Counted from the stretch's first letter, positions 1 through 5,912 are shown. The stretch: DNA of 6,232 nucleotides from Candidatus Eiseniibacteriota bacterium (GCA_030639555.1 DAOWCM010000132.1:1-6232); one strand, 5' to 3'. Program-made: numbers and translations. Notes: generated by a model not told the origin, from the sequence alone.

Positions 1-164
1 TAGTTCCACGCGTCTGTCATTGTGATTCGATGGTAGTCGCCCTCGACCGTAATGAGCGGCTCCGAGAACTCGTAGTGGCGGGTCACAACGCCGGCCATCG
101 CGCTGCCGGACAGCAGCAGAACAGCGATGACAGCCGTCACCCGAAGGCTTACCGTCAACCTCAT
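1..164 (-). CDS. Exported protein, N-terminal fragment (runs off the window)
   Basis: Only the first 54 codons are in the window; the rest lies to the left. The start ATG (complement of 162-164) follows an AGGGGG Shine-Dalgarno site at 171-176 with about six bases between. The protein opens with MRLTVSLR, then a hydrophobic core (VTAVIAVLLL) and SGSAMA before GVV, a textbook Sec signal peptide with predicted cleavage after residue 24 (A-M-A). It is therefore secreted or periplasmic, and no lipobox cysteine is present. The mature start contains HYEFSEPLITVEGDYHRITM followed by TDAWN. This pattern resembles the beginning of gingipain-like (peptidase C25 propeptide) proteins in uncultured bacteria, but this is recalled similarity, not a search result. 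The catalytic region, if there is one, is outside the window. The gene has its own promoter at 366-394 and an unusually long leader. Confidence 0.75.
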   Translation of the reverse strand, partial: MRLTVSLRVTAVIAVLLLSGSAMAGVVTRHYEFSEPLITVEGDYHRITMTDAWN

Positions 165-360
165 GCGTTTCCCCCTTGTCTGTCCGCGCGGTCCCGTCTC
201 CACGACGAAACCGCCCGGACGGGCACACAAAATCGTCCGTTCGTTCCGGACACAGTTAGCCGGTGATGCCACCGGGAGCACCGGTGGCCTTCTGCTCTGG
301 GGTCGCCGATACGAGTCACCGTCAAGATAAGACAGGGATGCACGAACCGCCGTAACCCAC
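165..360 (-). ncRNA. Candidate structured 5' leader of the exported-protein gene
   Basis: This gap holds no plausible gene but is rich in hairpins when read as minus-strand RNA. In transcript order: (A) 281-288 pairs with 268-275, 8 bp with a 5-nt loop. (B) 270-275 pairs with 260-265, 6 bp with a 4-nt loop; it reuses one arm of A, so A and B exclude each other. (C) 247-251 pairs with 235-239, followed by GATTTTG. (D) is a weak 4-bp stem at 213-224. (E) 204-214 pairs with 188-198, 11 bp with a 5-nt loop. Two pairs of E are G-U on the minus-strand RNA but would be A-C mismatches on the plus strand, which favours a minus-strand transcript. I do not recognise a known riboswitch class. The pairings are seen; a regulatory role is inferred. 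Confidence 0.4.
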
Positions 361-365
361 GATAG

Positions 366-394
366 ATTATACCACTTAGCAAGGGCGCAATCAA
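366..394 (-). promoter_or_regulatory. Sigma70-type promoter for the exported-protein gene
   Basis: Read on the minus strand, TTGATT (complement of 389-394) is followed after exactly 17 bases by TATAAT (complement of 366-371). This is a near-consensus -35/-10 pair. Transcription would start near 359-360 and run leftward, giving the gene at 1-164 a leader of about 195 nt. No other gene lies between. Confidence 0.7.
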
Positions 395-411
395 ATGAAA
401 ACCCGCTCATG

Positions 412-420
412 TGCTATAAT
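412..420 (+). promoter_or_regulatory. Extended -10 promoter of nfo
   Basis: The sequence TGCTATAAT contains a perfect TATAAT (415-420) with the TGn extension that lets RNA polymerase work without a good -35. The spot where a -35 should be (about 392-397, CAAATG) is poor. The predicted start near 427 falls on the Shine-Dalgarno site, so the transcript leader would be only about 12 nt. The element stands back to back with the minus-strand promoter at 366-394. Confidence 0.6.
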
Positions 421-426
421 GCCGCC

Positions 427-432
427 GAGGAG
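427..432 (+). promoter_or_regulatory. Ribosome binding site that fixes the nfo start
   Basis: GAGGAG lies six bases before the ATG at 439. The in-frame ATG at 409 has no such site and its first codons overlap the -10 box, so 439 is the better start. The family agrees: MRFGIHV aligns with the usual first residues of endonuclease IV. Confidence 0.7.
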
Positions 433-438
433 AAATCC

Positions 439-1305
439 ATGCGCTTCGGGATTCACGTCCCAAAACAGGCAGATCTGCCTGCGACAGCCCGCTACGCCGC
501 CGACATCGGATGCGAGACTTTCCAGTTCTTCTCCGGCAATCCAATGAGCTGGAGCACGGGGAGGCTCGCGAGCCGGGAGCGGGACGCATTTCTCCGGGAG
601 ATCGAGCGGGCCGGCATAGGCCCGGTCCTCCTGCACACGCCCTATGTCATCAACCTCGCGACGCCGGACAGAGGACTCCGGGCGAACTCACTTCGGGGCC
701 TCGCGGCGGCAATGGTCCGCGCGCACGAGCTTTCCGTCGGTCCCGTGGTCGTCCACTGCGGGCACCATATGGGGGCGGGTGCTGACGCAGGGATCGAGCG
801 CGCCGTGCGGATGCTCGAGAGGGTGTTGGACCGAACGCCCCCGGCGTCGACCGTCGCGCTGGAGAACGGCGCGGGGAAGGGCACGGAGATAGGGCTTTCT
901 GTCGACGACCTCGCACGGCTCGTCGCGCCGTTTCCGCGGGACAGAGTGGGCATCGTCCTCGATACCGCCCACCTGTGGGGGCTCGGGTTCGATCTCTCTA
1001 GAAAGCCTGTACTCGATCAACTCGTAGCCGATCTCGAATCGGGCCCCGGCCTGGACAGGGTCTGGGCCATCCACGGCAACGACTCCGACGCGGACCTCGG
1101 GTCGCGCCGGGACCGGCACGCATTGTGGACCGAGGGACGCATGGGGCGGAAGGGCCTCAGGAACATCGTCGGTTGCGAAGCCCTCTCCCACTTGCCGTTC
1201 ATCTTCGAAATTCCGGGCGAGACGCCCGGGTTCGACACTGAGCGGCTGGCATCGATGAGGAGGCTCGACAGAAGGCTCAACGGACCCCGGCAGTCGTCCC
1301 CCTAG
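439..1305 (+). CDS. nfo: Endonuclease IV (AP endonuclease, DNA base-excision repair)
   Basis: This cytoplasmic enzyme cuts the DNA backbone 5' of abasic sites and removes 3' blocking groups left by oxidative damage. The 288-residue protein has the usual family length (E. coli Nfo is 285) and a TIM-barrel layout. All nine residues matching the three-zinc site are visible: H66 (LLHTPYVINL), H106 (VVVHCGHH), E142 (VALENGAGKG), D175 and H178 (VLDTAH), H212 (IHGND), D225 and H227 (GSRRDRHALW) and E257 (IFEIPGE). The GSRxDRH motif is diagnostic. The gene has an extended -10 promoter and stands alone; the next gene starts 176 bp later and has its own promoter. The last ten residues are a short polar tail. 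The closest alternative would be a sugar-phosphate isomerase of the same fold, but the complete metal set argues for a true repair nuclease. Confidence 0.95.
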   Translation: MRFGIHVPKQADLPATARYAADIGCETFQFFSGNPMSWSTGRLASRERDAFLREIERAGIGPVLLHTPYVINLATPDRGLRANSLRGLAAAMVRAHELSVGPVVVHCGHHMGAGADAGIERAVRMLERVLDRTPPASTVALENGAGKGTEIGLSVDDLARLVAPFPRDRVGIVLDTAHLWGLGFDLSRKPVLDQLVADLESGPGLDRVWAIHGNDSDADLGSRRDRHALWTEGRMGRKGLRNIVGCEALSHLPFIFEIPGETPGFDTERLASMRRLDRRLNGPRQSSP

Positions 1306-1336
1306 CCGAACCCGGCAAGGGGACTCGCTCCGCTTC

Positions 1337-1365
1337 TTGCGGACGGCGCCCGCTTCGAATACAAT
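1337..1365 (+). promoter_or_regulatory. Sigma70-type promoter for the peroxiredoxin-acetyltransferase pair
   Basis: TTGCGG (1337-1342) and TACAAT (1360-1365) are separated by 17 bases, a good -35/-10 arrangement. The predicted start is near 1372. This leaves a leader of about 110 nt before the peroxiredoxin ATG and makes the in-frame ATG at 1368 unlikely to be translated. Confidence 0.55.
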
Positions 1366-1387
1366 CATTGAACCTCGAAAACCCACC

Positions 1388-1459
1388 GTCTCCGCAGGCT
1401 TGCTGTGACCGGCCACGACCATGGGAACCGGTCACCCGTGGCCGGCTCCGCCCGGAGAC
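1388..1459 (+). repeat. Nested inverted repeats in the peroxiredoxin leader
   Basis: Three perfect inverted repeats lie between the promoter and the gene. The outer one is 7 bp, 1388-1394 with 1453-1459. Inside it are two rivals: 1405-1412 with 1428-1435 (8 bp) and 1409-1417 with 1437-1445 (9 bp). The two inner stems share 1409-1412, so only one can form fully at a time. They could form a regulatory RNA structure or act as a DNA operator. No run of T follows, so this is not a simple terminator. The repeats are seen directly; a function is inferred. Confidence 0.45.
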
Positions 1460-1472
1460 CCGAATCGAAACT

Positions 1473-1477
1473 GGAGG
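1473..1477 (+). promoter_or_regulatory. Ribosome binding site that fixes the peroxiredoxin start
   Basis: GGAGG lies four bases before the ATG at 1482. Starting here gives a protein beginning MSTSLKPGDKAPSF, the standard start of BCP/PrxQ proteins (the PGDKAP motif). The upstream ATG at 1368 would add 38 residues without similarity to the family. Confidence 0.65.
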
Positions 1478-1481
1478 CAGA

Positions 1482-1937
1482 ATGTCCACGAGTCTGAAAC
1501 CCGGCGACAAGGCACCTTCGTTCTCCGCACCCTCCTGGGATGGCTCCACCGTGAAGCTCTCCGACTTCTCAGGAAGCAAGAACATCGTGCTCTTCTTCTA
1601 CGTCCGCGACAACACCACCGGGTGTATCCGCGAAGCCCGGTCACTGAACGATGCGCTCGCCGAGCTCACGAAGCGCTCCGCCGTCGTCATCGGTGTCAGC
1701 ACCGACGGAGTGGAATCCCACGAGCGGTTCGCCGCGAACAACGAACTGACATTCCCCTTGCTGGCCGATCCGGACGGGAAGATCGCCAAGGCCTACGGCG
1801 TTCTGCGCGAGACAGGACGGGCCGCGCGCGCGACGTTCCTGATTGGCAGGGACGGGACGATACTGCACGCGTGGCCGAAGGTCAGCATAACGGGTCACGC
1901 CGCCGGCATTATGGCGAAGCTGGATGAGCTCGCCTAG
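1482..1937 (+). CDS. bcp: Peroxiredoxin, BCP/PrxQ type, one-cysteine
   Basis: This is a thiol peroxidase of the AhpC/TSA thioredoxin-fold family, expected to reduce hydrogen peroxide or organic peroxides in the cytoplasm. The 151-residue protein is a normal BCP size. Visible landmarks are PGDKAPSF near the start, the strand KNIVLFFYV, the peroxidatic cysteine C48 in DNTTGC, T45 three residues before it, and the active-site arginine R116 in RATFLIGRDG. The closing KVSITGHA segment matches the usual KVxxxGH end. Two things are odd. The proline that normally begins the PxxxTxxC motif is V41. The resolving cysteine five residues after C48 is R53, and there is no other cysteine, so it must be recycled by an external thiol. 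The acetyltransferase gene follows after 27 bp and is probably in the same operon. A fold-level peroxiredoxin is almost certain; normal activity is less so. Confidence 0.88.
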   Translation: MSTSLKPGDKAPSFSAPSWDGSTVKLSDFSGSKNIVLFFYVRDNTTGCIREARSLNDALAELTKRSAVVIGVSTDGVESHERFAANNELTFPLLADPDGKIAKAYGVLRETGRAARATFLIGRDGTILHAWPKVSITGHAAGIMAKLDELA

Positions 1938-1964
1938 GGCGGGCCGTGGAAGGACTTCCGCAAC

Positions 1965-3449
1965 ATGAGTCCCAGCAAGCGAACGTCATCTCGTACCAGC
2001 ACGTCACCCAAGCACAGCTTCTCCGTCCGTAGGGCCCGCGCCGCCGACCGCGAGGCAATCCTCGAGATGTCGAAGCACATTTGGGGTGGCCACGACTACA
2101 TGCCCCTGGTCTGGGACCGGTGGCTGGCGGAGAAGAAGGGCGCGCTCCTCACCGTCACGGTCGACGGACGCGCCGTCGGGACGTCCAAGGTCTCGCTTCT
2201 CGCCCCCGGGGAGGTGTGGCTCGAAGGGCTCAGGCTCCATCCCGACTATCACGGGCAGGGCCTCTCCAAACGCATCCACCGCGCGACCTTCCGTGAGGCC
2301 GAGAAGCTCGATCCCAGAACGGTCCGCTACTCCACCTGGATAGGCAACGAGGCGTCCCGTCGGATCGCGGAGAAGAACGGCTTCTGGCAGATAGCCAGAA
2401 CGGGCTGGCTGTGGGGGAAGGTCGGGAGGCGCTCTCCCGTCAGGGGGCGCCGCGCGGCGGCCGGCGATCTGGACACCGTGGTGCGGTTCGTCCACGGGTC
2501 AAGCTGCTACGAGGCCACCAACGGCGTCGCGGGCGTAGGGTGGACGTTCCCAGAGCTGACGCGCCGCCGCATCAAACACCTCTTGTCGCTCGGTCGAGTG
2601 ATCGTCTTCCCTCGCCGGGGCGCATTCCGCGCCGTCGCCATGTTCGACATCGGTAAGATAGACGACGATGTCTGTCTCGGGTTCATCGACGGCCCCGACG
2701 ACGACGTCACGCTCCTGGCAAAGGACCTCCTGCGCATAGCCGCAGAGACCGGACGGAAAGAGGCGAGCGCGATGGTGCCGATGGGGAGGATCGCCGACCT
2801 CGTGCACGCCGCCGGCTTCGACGAATGGCAACCCGTCCGCGCTGTGGTATACGAACTCGGAGCCAGGGGATTCTCCGGCAGGAACGAGCCATTCGAAGAC
2901 GTGCTGAGCCGCACGCTCCGCTCGAACGAGTCCGACGTCCTCGACCTTATTGCTGACCTTCTGATGGAACGAGCGCCCGTCGCTCTCGCGAAGGAAAACG
3001 TGAGGGACTTCATCACGAGGAACTTCATCCCCGACACGGACAGACAACTCGTTGGAAGCACCGAAGGCTTCTTCCTGGCGCTTCGGACGGACACGCTTCG
3101 GTCCATACTGCGGGGCGTCATCGAGCACTTCCACCTGCGCCACGGACTCGCGGGCAACGCTCTCACCGCCACCGACCGTGTTGTCCGGGTGACGCACAGG
3201 GGGAAGCGGCTCGCGACGGTGCGGGCGAGAGCAGCATCTCTCCACCTGACCCTGGGCCCAGGCTTCGGACCCTGCTTCCCGCCTGACCTCAAGGTCCGCG
3301 CGAGCGAGACGAGATTCCACGAGAAGACGCTCGACAGAGCGAGTGGGTGCTACGGGTCTTTGACGCTCGTGCTCACGGAGAAATCGCACATCAAGGGCGC
3401 TACGAGGGCCATCGACATCATCATGAAGAGCGCGGCTGCCCGGCGCTGA
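1965..3449 (+). CDS. GNAT-family N-acetyltransferase with a long unknown C-terminal part
   Basis: This predicted cytoplasmic acetyltransferase would move an acetyl group from acetyl-CoA to an amine; the acceptor is unknown. The protein has 494 residues. Residues 1-17 are a Ser/Thr/Lys-rich, probably disordered start. Residues 20-150 form a GNAT domain: VWLEGLRLHPDY (84-95) leads into the acetyl-CoA loop HGQGLS (96-101, the R/QxxGxG/A position), followed by IGNEASRRIAEKNGF (126-140), the typical last helix and strand. This block recalls NAT16/histidine-acetyltransferase-like proteins. Residues 160-300 look like a second, degenerate GNAT fold (RAAAGDLDTVVRF near its start, VHAAGFDEW near its end) with no acetyl-CoA loop. 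Residues 305-494 match nothing I recognise. GGAAGGA at 1948-1954 is the ribosome site. The gene lies 27 bp after the peroxiredoxin, suggesting co-transcription. The N-terminal call is firm; the rest is open. Confidence 0.8.
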   Translation: MSPSKRTSSRTSTSPKHSFSVRRARAADREAILEMSKHIWGGHDYMPLVWDRWLAEKKGALLTVTVDGRAVGTSKVSLLAPGEVWLEGLRLHPDYHGQGLSKRIHRATFREAEKLDPRTVRYSTWIGNEASRRIAEKNGFWQIARTGWLWGKVGRRSPVRGRRAAAGDLDTVVRFVHGSSCYEATNGVAGVGWTFPELTRRRIKHLLSLGRVIVFPRRGAFRAVAMFDIGKIDDDVCLGFIDGPDDDVTLLAKDLLRIAAETGRKEASAMVPMGRIADLVHAAGFDEWQPVRAVVYELGARGFSGRNEPFEDVLSRTLRSNESDVLDLIADLLMERAPVALAKENVRDFITRNFIPDTDRQLVGSTEGFFLALRTDTLRSILRGVIEHFHLRHGLAGNALTATDRVVRVTHRGKRLATVRARAASLHLTLGPGFGPCFPPDLKVRASETRFHEKTLDRASGCYGSLTLVLTEKSHIKGATRAIDIIMKSAAARR

Positions 3450-3520
3450 GTTGACGGCACCGCCGCCCGAAGAGCCTCAGATCGCAACGCGCCCTTCCGT
3501 GGCACGCCCTCCCGCACTGC

Positions 3521-3557
3521 AGACAAAGACGGGCCGCCCCCCATGGGACGGCCCGTC
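3521..3557 (-). terminator. Intrinsic terminator of the transketolase gene
   Basis: A perfect 9-bp GC-rich stem (3528-3536 with 3549-3557) encloses a 12-base loop. On the minus strand it is followed by TTTGTCT (complement of 3521-3527), a modest U-tract. It sits 28 bp beyond the transketolase stop codon. The same hairpin may also stop the acetyltransferase transcript coming from the other side, though the plus-strand tail (GGTTCATATT) is poorer in T. The rest of the gap, 3450-3520, shows nothing recognisable. Confidence 0.7.
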
Positions 3558-3584
3558 GGTTCATATTCCAACCACGACAGCAGG

Positions 3585-5720
3585 CTACTTCTTCGTGGTC
3601 TTCCTGGTCTTCTTCGTGGTCTTCCTGGTTTTCTTCGCGGCCTTCTTGGTCTTCTTCGCCGCCTTCCCGGGAGCCTTGGGCTTCGCCTTACGAGTCCCGA
3701 TCGCCTTGGCGACCTTCAGATCGTAGAGCCTCTTGGCCTCGGCGGCGATGTGTTCCGCGGAGACCTCAAACTCCTTGACCAGCTCCCACGGAGCTCCCGA
3801 CTCGCCGAAGCGGTCATTCACTCCTATCATGCCCACGACGGTCGGCTTGCCATAGAGCTTCTCGGCACGGCCGATCACGGCCGCCACCTGATTACCGAAC
3901 CCCCCAATCTGGTGCTCCTCGGCCGTCACCACTACTCCCGTGTCTGCGGCGGCCTTCACTATAGCCGCCCCGTCAAGGGGCTTGATCGTGTGGACGTTCA
4001 CGACGCGGGTCTCGATGTCGTACTCGTTCTTGAGGATCCAGGCCGCCCTCATGGCCTCGGGAACCGAAGGGCCGCACGCGATGATCGAAAGATCCTCGTG
4101 CTCGTTCGTATACTTCGAGGACAGCGAGTGCTCGAATGCGTCCTTGAACTTCGGCCTAGCACCCCGGAACCGGATGACGTTTGCCTTACCCCATTTGTAG
4201 GGGGTCTTCTTGTCCGTCACGACCGGGGTCGCCTCGCGCGCGAACCGCACGTACTTCGGGCCCTTGACCTTGAAGAGCAGGTGCTCGGTAGCGCGCTTCG
4301 TCTCGACGGAATCGCACGGCACCTCGACGTTCATGTTGGGAATGCCGCACATCTGAAACAGCTCCTCGAGCGCCTGGTGCGTCGCGCCGTCCGGGCCGAC
4401 CGAAACGCCACCGTGCGCCCCGGCGATCATCACGTTGAACTCGCCGTAGCACACCGTCGTTCGCAACTGGTCCAGGTTCCTTCCGGACGCGAAGACGCCA
4501 TAGGTCCCGAAGACGGGGAGCTTCCCCTCCCTCGCGAGCCCGGCGGCGACGCCGGTTCCTGACTGCTCGGCGATACCCACCGAGAACCATCGGTCCATCC
4601 GCTCGGGGAAGCCCTCGTAGAACTGGCTGATGGTAATGGAACCGGAGATGTCGGCGCCCAGACAGACCACTCGCTTGTCGTCACCGCGCTCGGCCAGGGC
4701 TCGGCCGAACCCCTTTCTCGTGGGGTCCATGTCGGTCTTCATGTTCTTCGTGTGGTTCCAGAAGTAGTCCTTGGAGAACACGGGCTGCTTGGCTTCGAGG
4801 ATTTTGATCGCTCTCTTCTGGTGGGACTCGGCGGCCTTGAGCATCCTCTTGACGGGCAGGATATTGTCGAGACCGAGCTGCGCGAGACCATCCCACATCT
4901 CCTCCGTGTTCGGCGCCCTGCCGTGCCAGCCGGCGATGTCCTCCATGAAGTCGACACCCTTGCCCTTGGTGGTGTCGGCCAGAATCACGGTCGGCTTGCC
5001 CTTAACGTGACCTGCCTCCTCGAACGCGGCCAGGATCTGCTCCATGTCGTGCCCGTCGATGTGAATGACGTGCCAGTCGAACGAGCGGTACTTGTCCGCC
5101 AGGGGCTCGACGTTCATCACGTCCTTGACCCACCCGTCGATCTGAAGGCGATTCCTGTCGATGATCGCACAGAGGTTGTCCAGCTTGAAGTGGCCAGCCT
5201 CCATGACGGCTTCCCAGACCTGCCCCTCCTGCTGCTCCCCGTCCCCCATCAGGCAGTAGACGCGGTGGTCCCTGTTGTTCAGACCTGCGGCCAGAGCGAT
5301 GCCAACGCTGATGGACAGTCCCTGCCCGAGAGACCCGGTCGAAGCCTCGATCCCCGGCAGCTTCTTCCAGTGCGGATGCCCCTGGAACGGAGAGTAAAGC
5401 TTGCGGAGCGTCACGACCTCCTCGATGTCATAGTATCCGGCGGCGCCCAGGCCGAGGTAGAGCGACGGCGCCTTGTGGCCGGCGGACCAGATGATCCTGT
5501 CGCGGTCCTTCCAGTCGGGGTTCTTCGAGTCGTGGTTGGCCACGTGCAGATAGAGCGCGGCCGTGATATCCATTATCGACAGTGTCCCGCCGGAGTGGCC
5601 CGAGCCCGCTGCGTTCAGCGAGACCAGGTCGTAGCCGCGCATCAGGTTGGCGGCCTTCTTGAGGTCGTCCGTCGAGTACCTCTTGCGGATCTTGCCCGTC
5701 TTGGAGTTGAGAATCGGCAT
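3585..5720 (-). CDS. tkt: Transketolase, single chain, with a lysine-rich C-terminal tail
   Basis: This thiamine-diphosphate enzyme moves two-carbon units between sugar phosphates in the non-oxidative pentose phosphate pathway, in the cytoplasm. The 711-residue protein is longer than the usual 620-670. The N-terminal cofactor domain shows H42 (AGSGHSGGT), H82 (SAGHKAPSLY), GHPHWKKLPGIEASTGSLGQ, and the thiamine-diphosphate motif from GDG (159-161) to N190. The pyrimidine domain shows the catalytic E385 (VGIAEQ) and GPDGATHQALEE (442-453). The C-terminal domain shows TAEEHQIGGFGNQ (599-611) and DRFGESGAPWEL (636-647). Two parts are unusual: an insert at about 510-545 between the second and third domains, and a tail from about 676 made almost only of Lys, Ala, Thr, Arg and Pro. 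The start ATG follows GGGAGGA (complement of 5727-5733) by six bases. Motifs rule out pyruvate dehydrogenase E1; DXS is unlikely on the same grounds. Confidence 0.93.
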   Translation of the reverse strand: MPILNSKTGKIRKRYSTDDLKKAANLMRGYDLVSLNAAGSGHSGGTLSIMDITAALYLHVANHDSKNPDWKDRDRIIWSAGHKAPSLYLGLGAAGYYDIEEVVTLRKLYSPFQGHPHWKKLPGIEASTGSLGQGLSISVGIALAAGLNNRDHRVYCLMGDGEQQEGQVWEAVMEAGHFKLDNLCAIIDRNRLQIDGWVKDVMNVEPLADKYRSFDWHVIHIDGHDMEQILAAFEEAGHVKGKPTVILADTTKGKGVDFMEDIAGWHGRAPNTEEMWDGLAQLGLDNILPVKRMLKAAESHQKRAIKILEAKQPVFSKDYFWNHTKNMKTDMDPTRKGFGRALAERGDDKRVVCLGADISGSITISQFYEGFPERMDRWFSVGIAEQSGTGVAAGLAREGKLPVFGTYGVFASGRNLDQLRTTVCYGEFNVMIAGAHGGVSVGPDGATHQALEELFQMCGIPNMNVEVPCDSVETKRATEHLLFKVKGPKYVRFAREATPVVTDKKTPYKWGKANVIRFRGARPKFKDAFEHSLSSKYTNEHEDLSIIACGPSVPEAMRAAWILKNEYDIETRVVNVHTIKPLDGAAIVKAAADTGVVVTAEEHQIGGFGNQVAAVIGRAEKLYGKPTVVGMIGVNDRFGESGAPWELVKEFEVSAEHIAAEAKRLYDLKVAKAIGTRKAKPKAPGKAAKKTKKAAKKTRKTTKKTRKTTKK
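3588..3665 (-). repeat. 21-bp tandem repeat encoding the basic tail of transketolase
   Basis: The copies are 3588-3608, 3609-3629 and 3630-3650, plus a partial copy at 3651-3665. The two nearest the stop codon are identical over 21 bases; the third differs at four. Each copy encodes seven residues of the type T-R-K-T-T-K-K, or T-K-K-A-A-K-K in the older-looking copy, so the repeat keeps the reading frame. The identical copies suggest recent duplication. The unit is low-complexity coding DNA with no spacer, so it is not a CRISPR. Confidence 0.85.
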
Positions 5721-5864
5721 CCTTGGTCCTCCCGTTCACACCGAGCGGTGCGACGTCCCTGGTGTTGGTGACTCAACTGCTTCTCAGTTCGATGATACCT
5801 GCGGTCTGCCGCGCCCGGCGGCGCCCGTGCAGTCAAATAGGCCCCAATACCCGGGCCCATTCAG
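5721..5864 (-). promoter_or_regulatory. Leader region of the transketolase gene
   Basis: From the predicted start near 5864 to the ATG there are about 144 nt without a gene. Small hairpins can be drawn on the minus strand: 5853-5857 with 5840-5844 (5 bp), 5820-5824 with 5811-5815 (5 bp), and 5785-5789 with 5775-5779 (5 bp, 5-nt loop). None is strong and I recognise no riboswitch class. GGGAGGA at 5727-5733 is the ribosome site. Confidence 0.4.
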
Positions 5865-5870
5865 CCTGTT

Positions 5871-5899
5871 ACTGTATCAGACGCGTTCCCCTGTGTAAA
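5871..5899 (-). promoter_or_regulatory. Promoter of the transketolase gene
   Basis: On the minus strand TTTACA (complement of 5894-5899) and TACAGT (complement of 5871-5876) are 17 bases apart, with TGA directly before the -10 as in extended -10 promoters. Five of six -35 bases and four of six -10 bases fit the sigma70 consensus. It lies just after the HflX stop codon, so transketolase can be expressed on its own, although read-through from hflX is also possible. Confidence 0.5.
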
Positions 5900-5912
5900 G
5901 GGCGCAGGCGGG

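Noticed and set aside
235..251. Hairpin with GTCCGGAACGAA recalling the GGTCCGGAAGGAAGCAGCC loop of SRP RNA
   Set aside because: The AGCAG part and the second asymmetric loop are missing, and the flanks do not form the long SRP helix.
409..438. Ten-residue upstream extension of nfo from the ATG at 409
   Set aside because: No ribosome site precedes it, its first codons overlap the TATAAT box, and family alignment starts at the ATG at 439.
1329..1343. TCCGC/GCGGA hairpin as a terminator for nfo
   Set aside because: The stem is only 5 bp, has no T run, and overlaps the -35 of the next promoter.
688..1422. 244-codon open frame on the minus strand over nfo
   Set aside because: Shadow of endonuclease IV; the sense strand carries all nine metal ligands.
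1368..1481. 38-residue upstream extension of the peroxiredoxin
   Set aside because: It has no ribosome site, begins at or before the predicted transcription start, covers the inverted repeats, and resembles no peroxiredoxin N-terminus.
2499..3389. 296-codon open frame on the minus strand over the acetyltransferase
   Set aside because: Shadow frame with Arg/Pro-rich composition and no recognisable domain.
3588..3665. Tandem repeat considered as a CRISPR array
   Set aside because: Copies are directly joined with no spacers, keep the reading frame and encode a basic protein tail.
3543..4562. Long open frame of 339 codons on the plus strand, opposite transketolase (a second one lies at 4752-5771)
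   Set aside because: Both are antisense shadows of a strongly conserved gene in GC-rich DNA; their translations show no domain and no good ribosome site.
5831..5836. TTGACT on the minus strand as a -35 for transketolase
   Set aside because: No acceptable -10 lies 16-18 bases away; the nearest TATCAT is 33 bases off.
5834..5857. 5-bp hairpin with TATTT as a terminator for hflX
   Set aside because: The stem is short, the T run is interrupted, and it lies downstream of the proposed transketolase start, so it would also stop that transcript.
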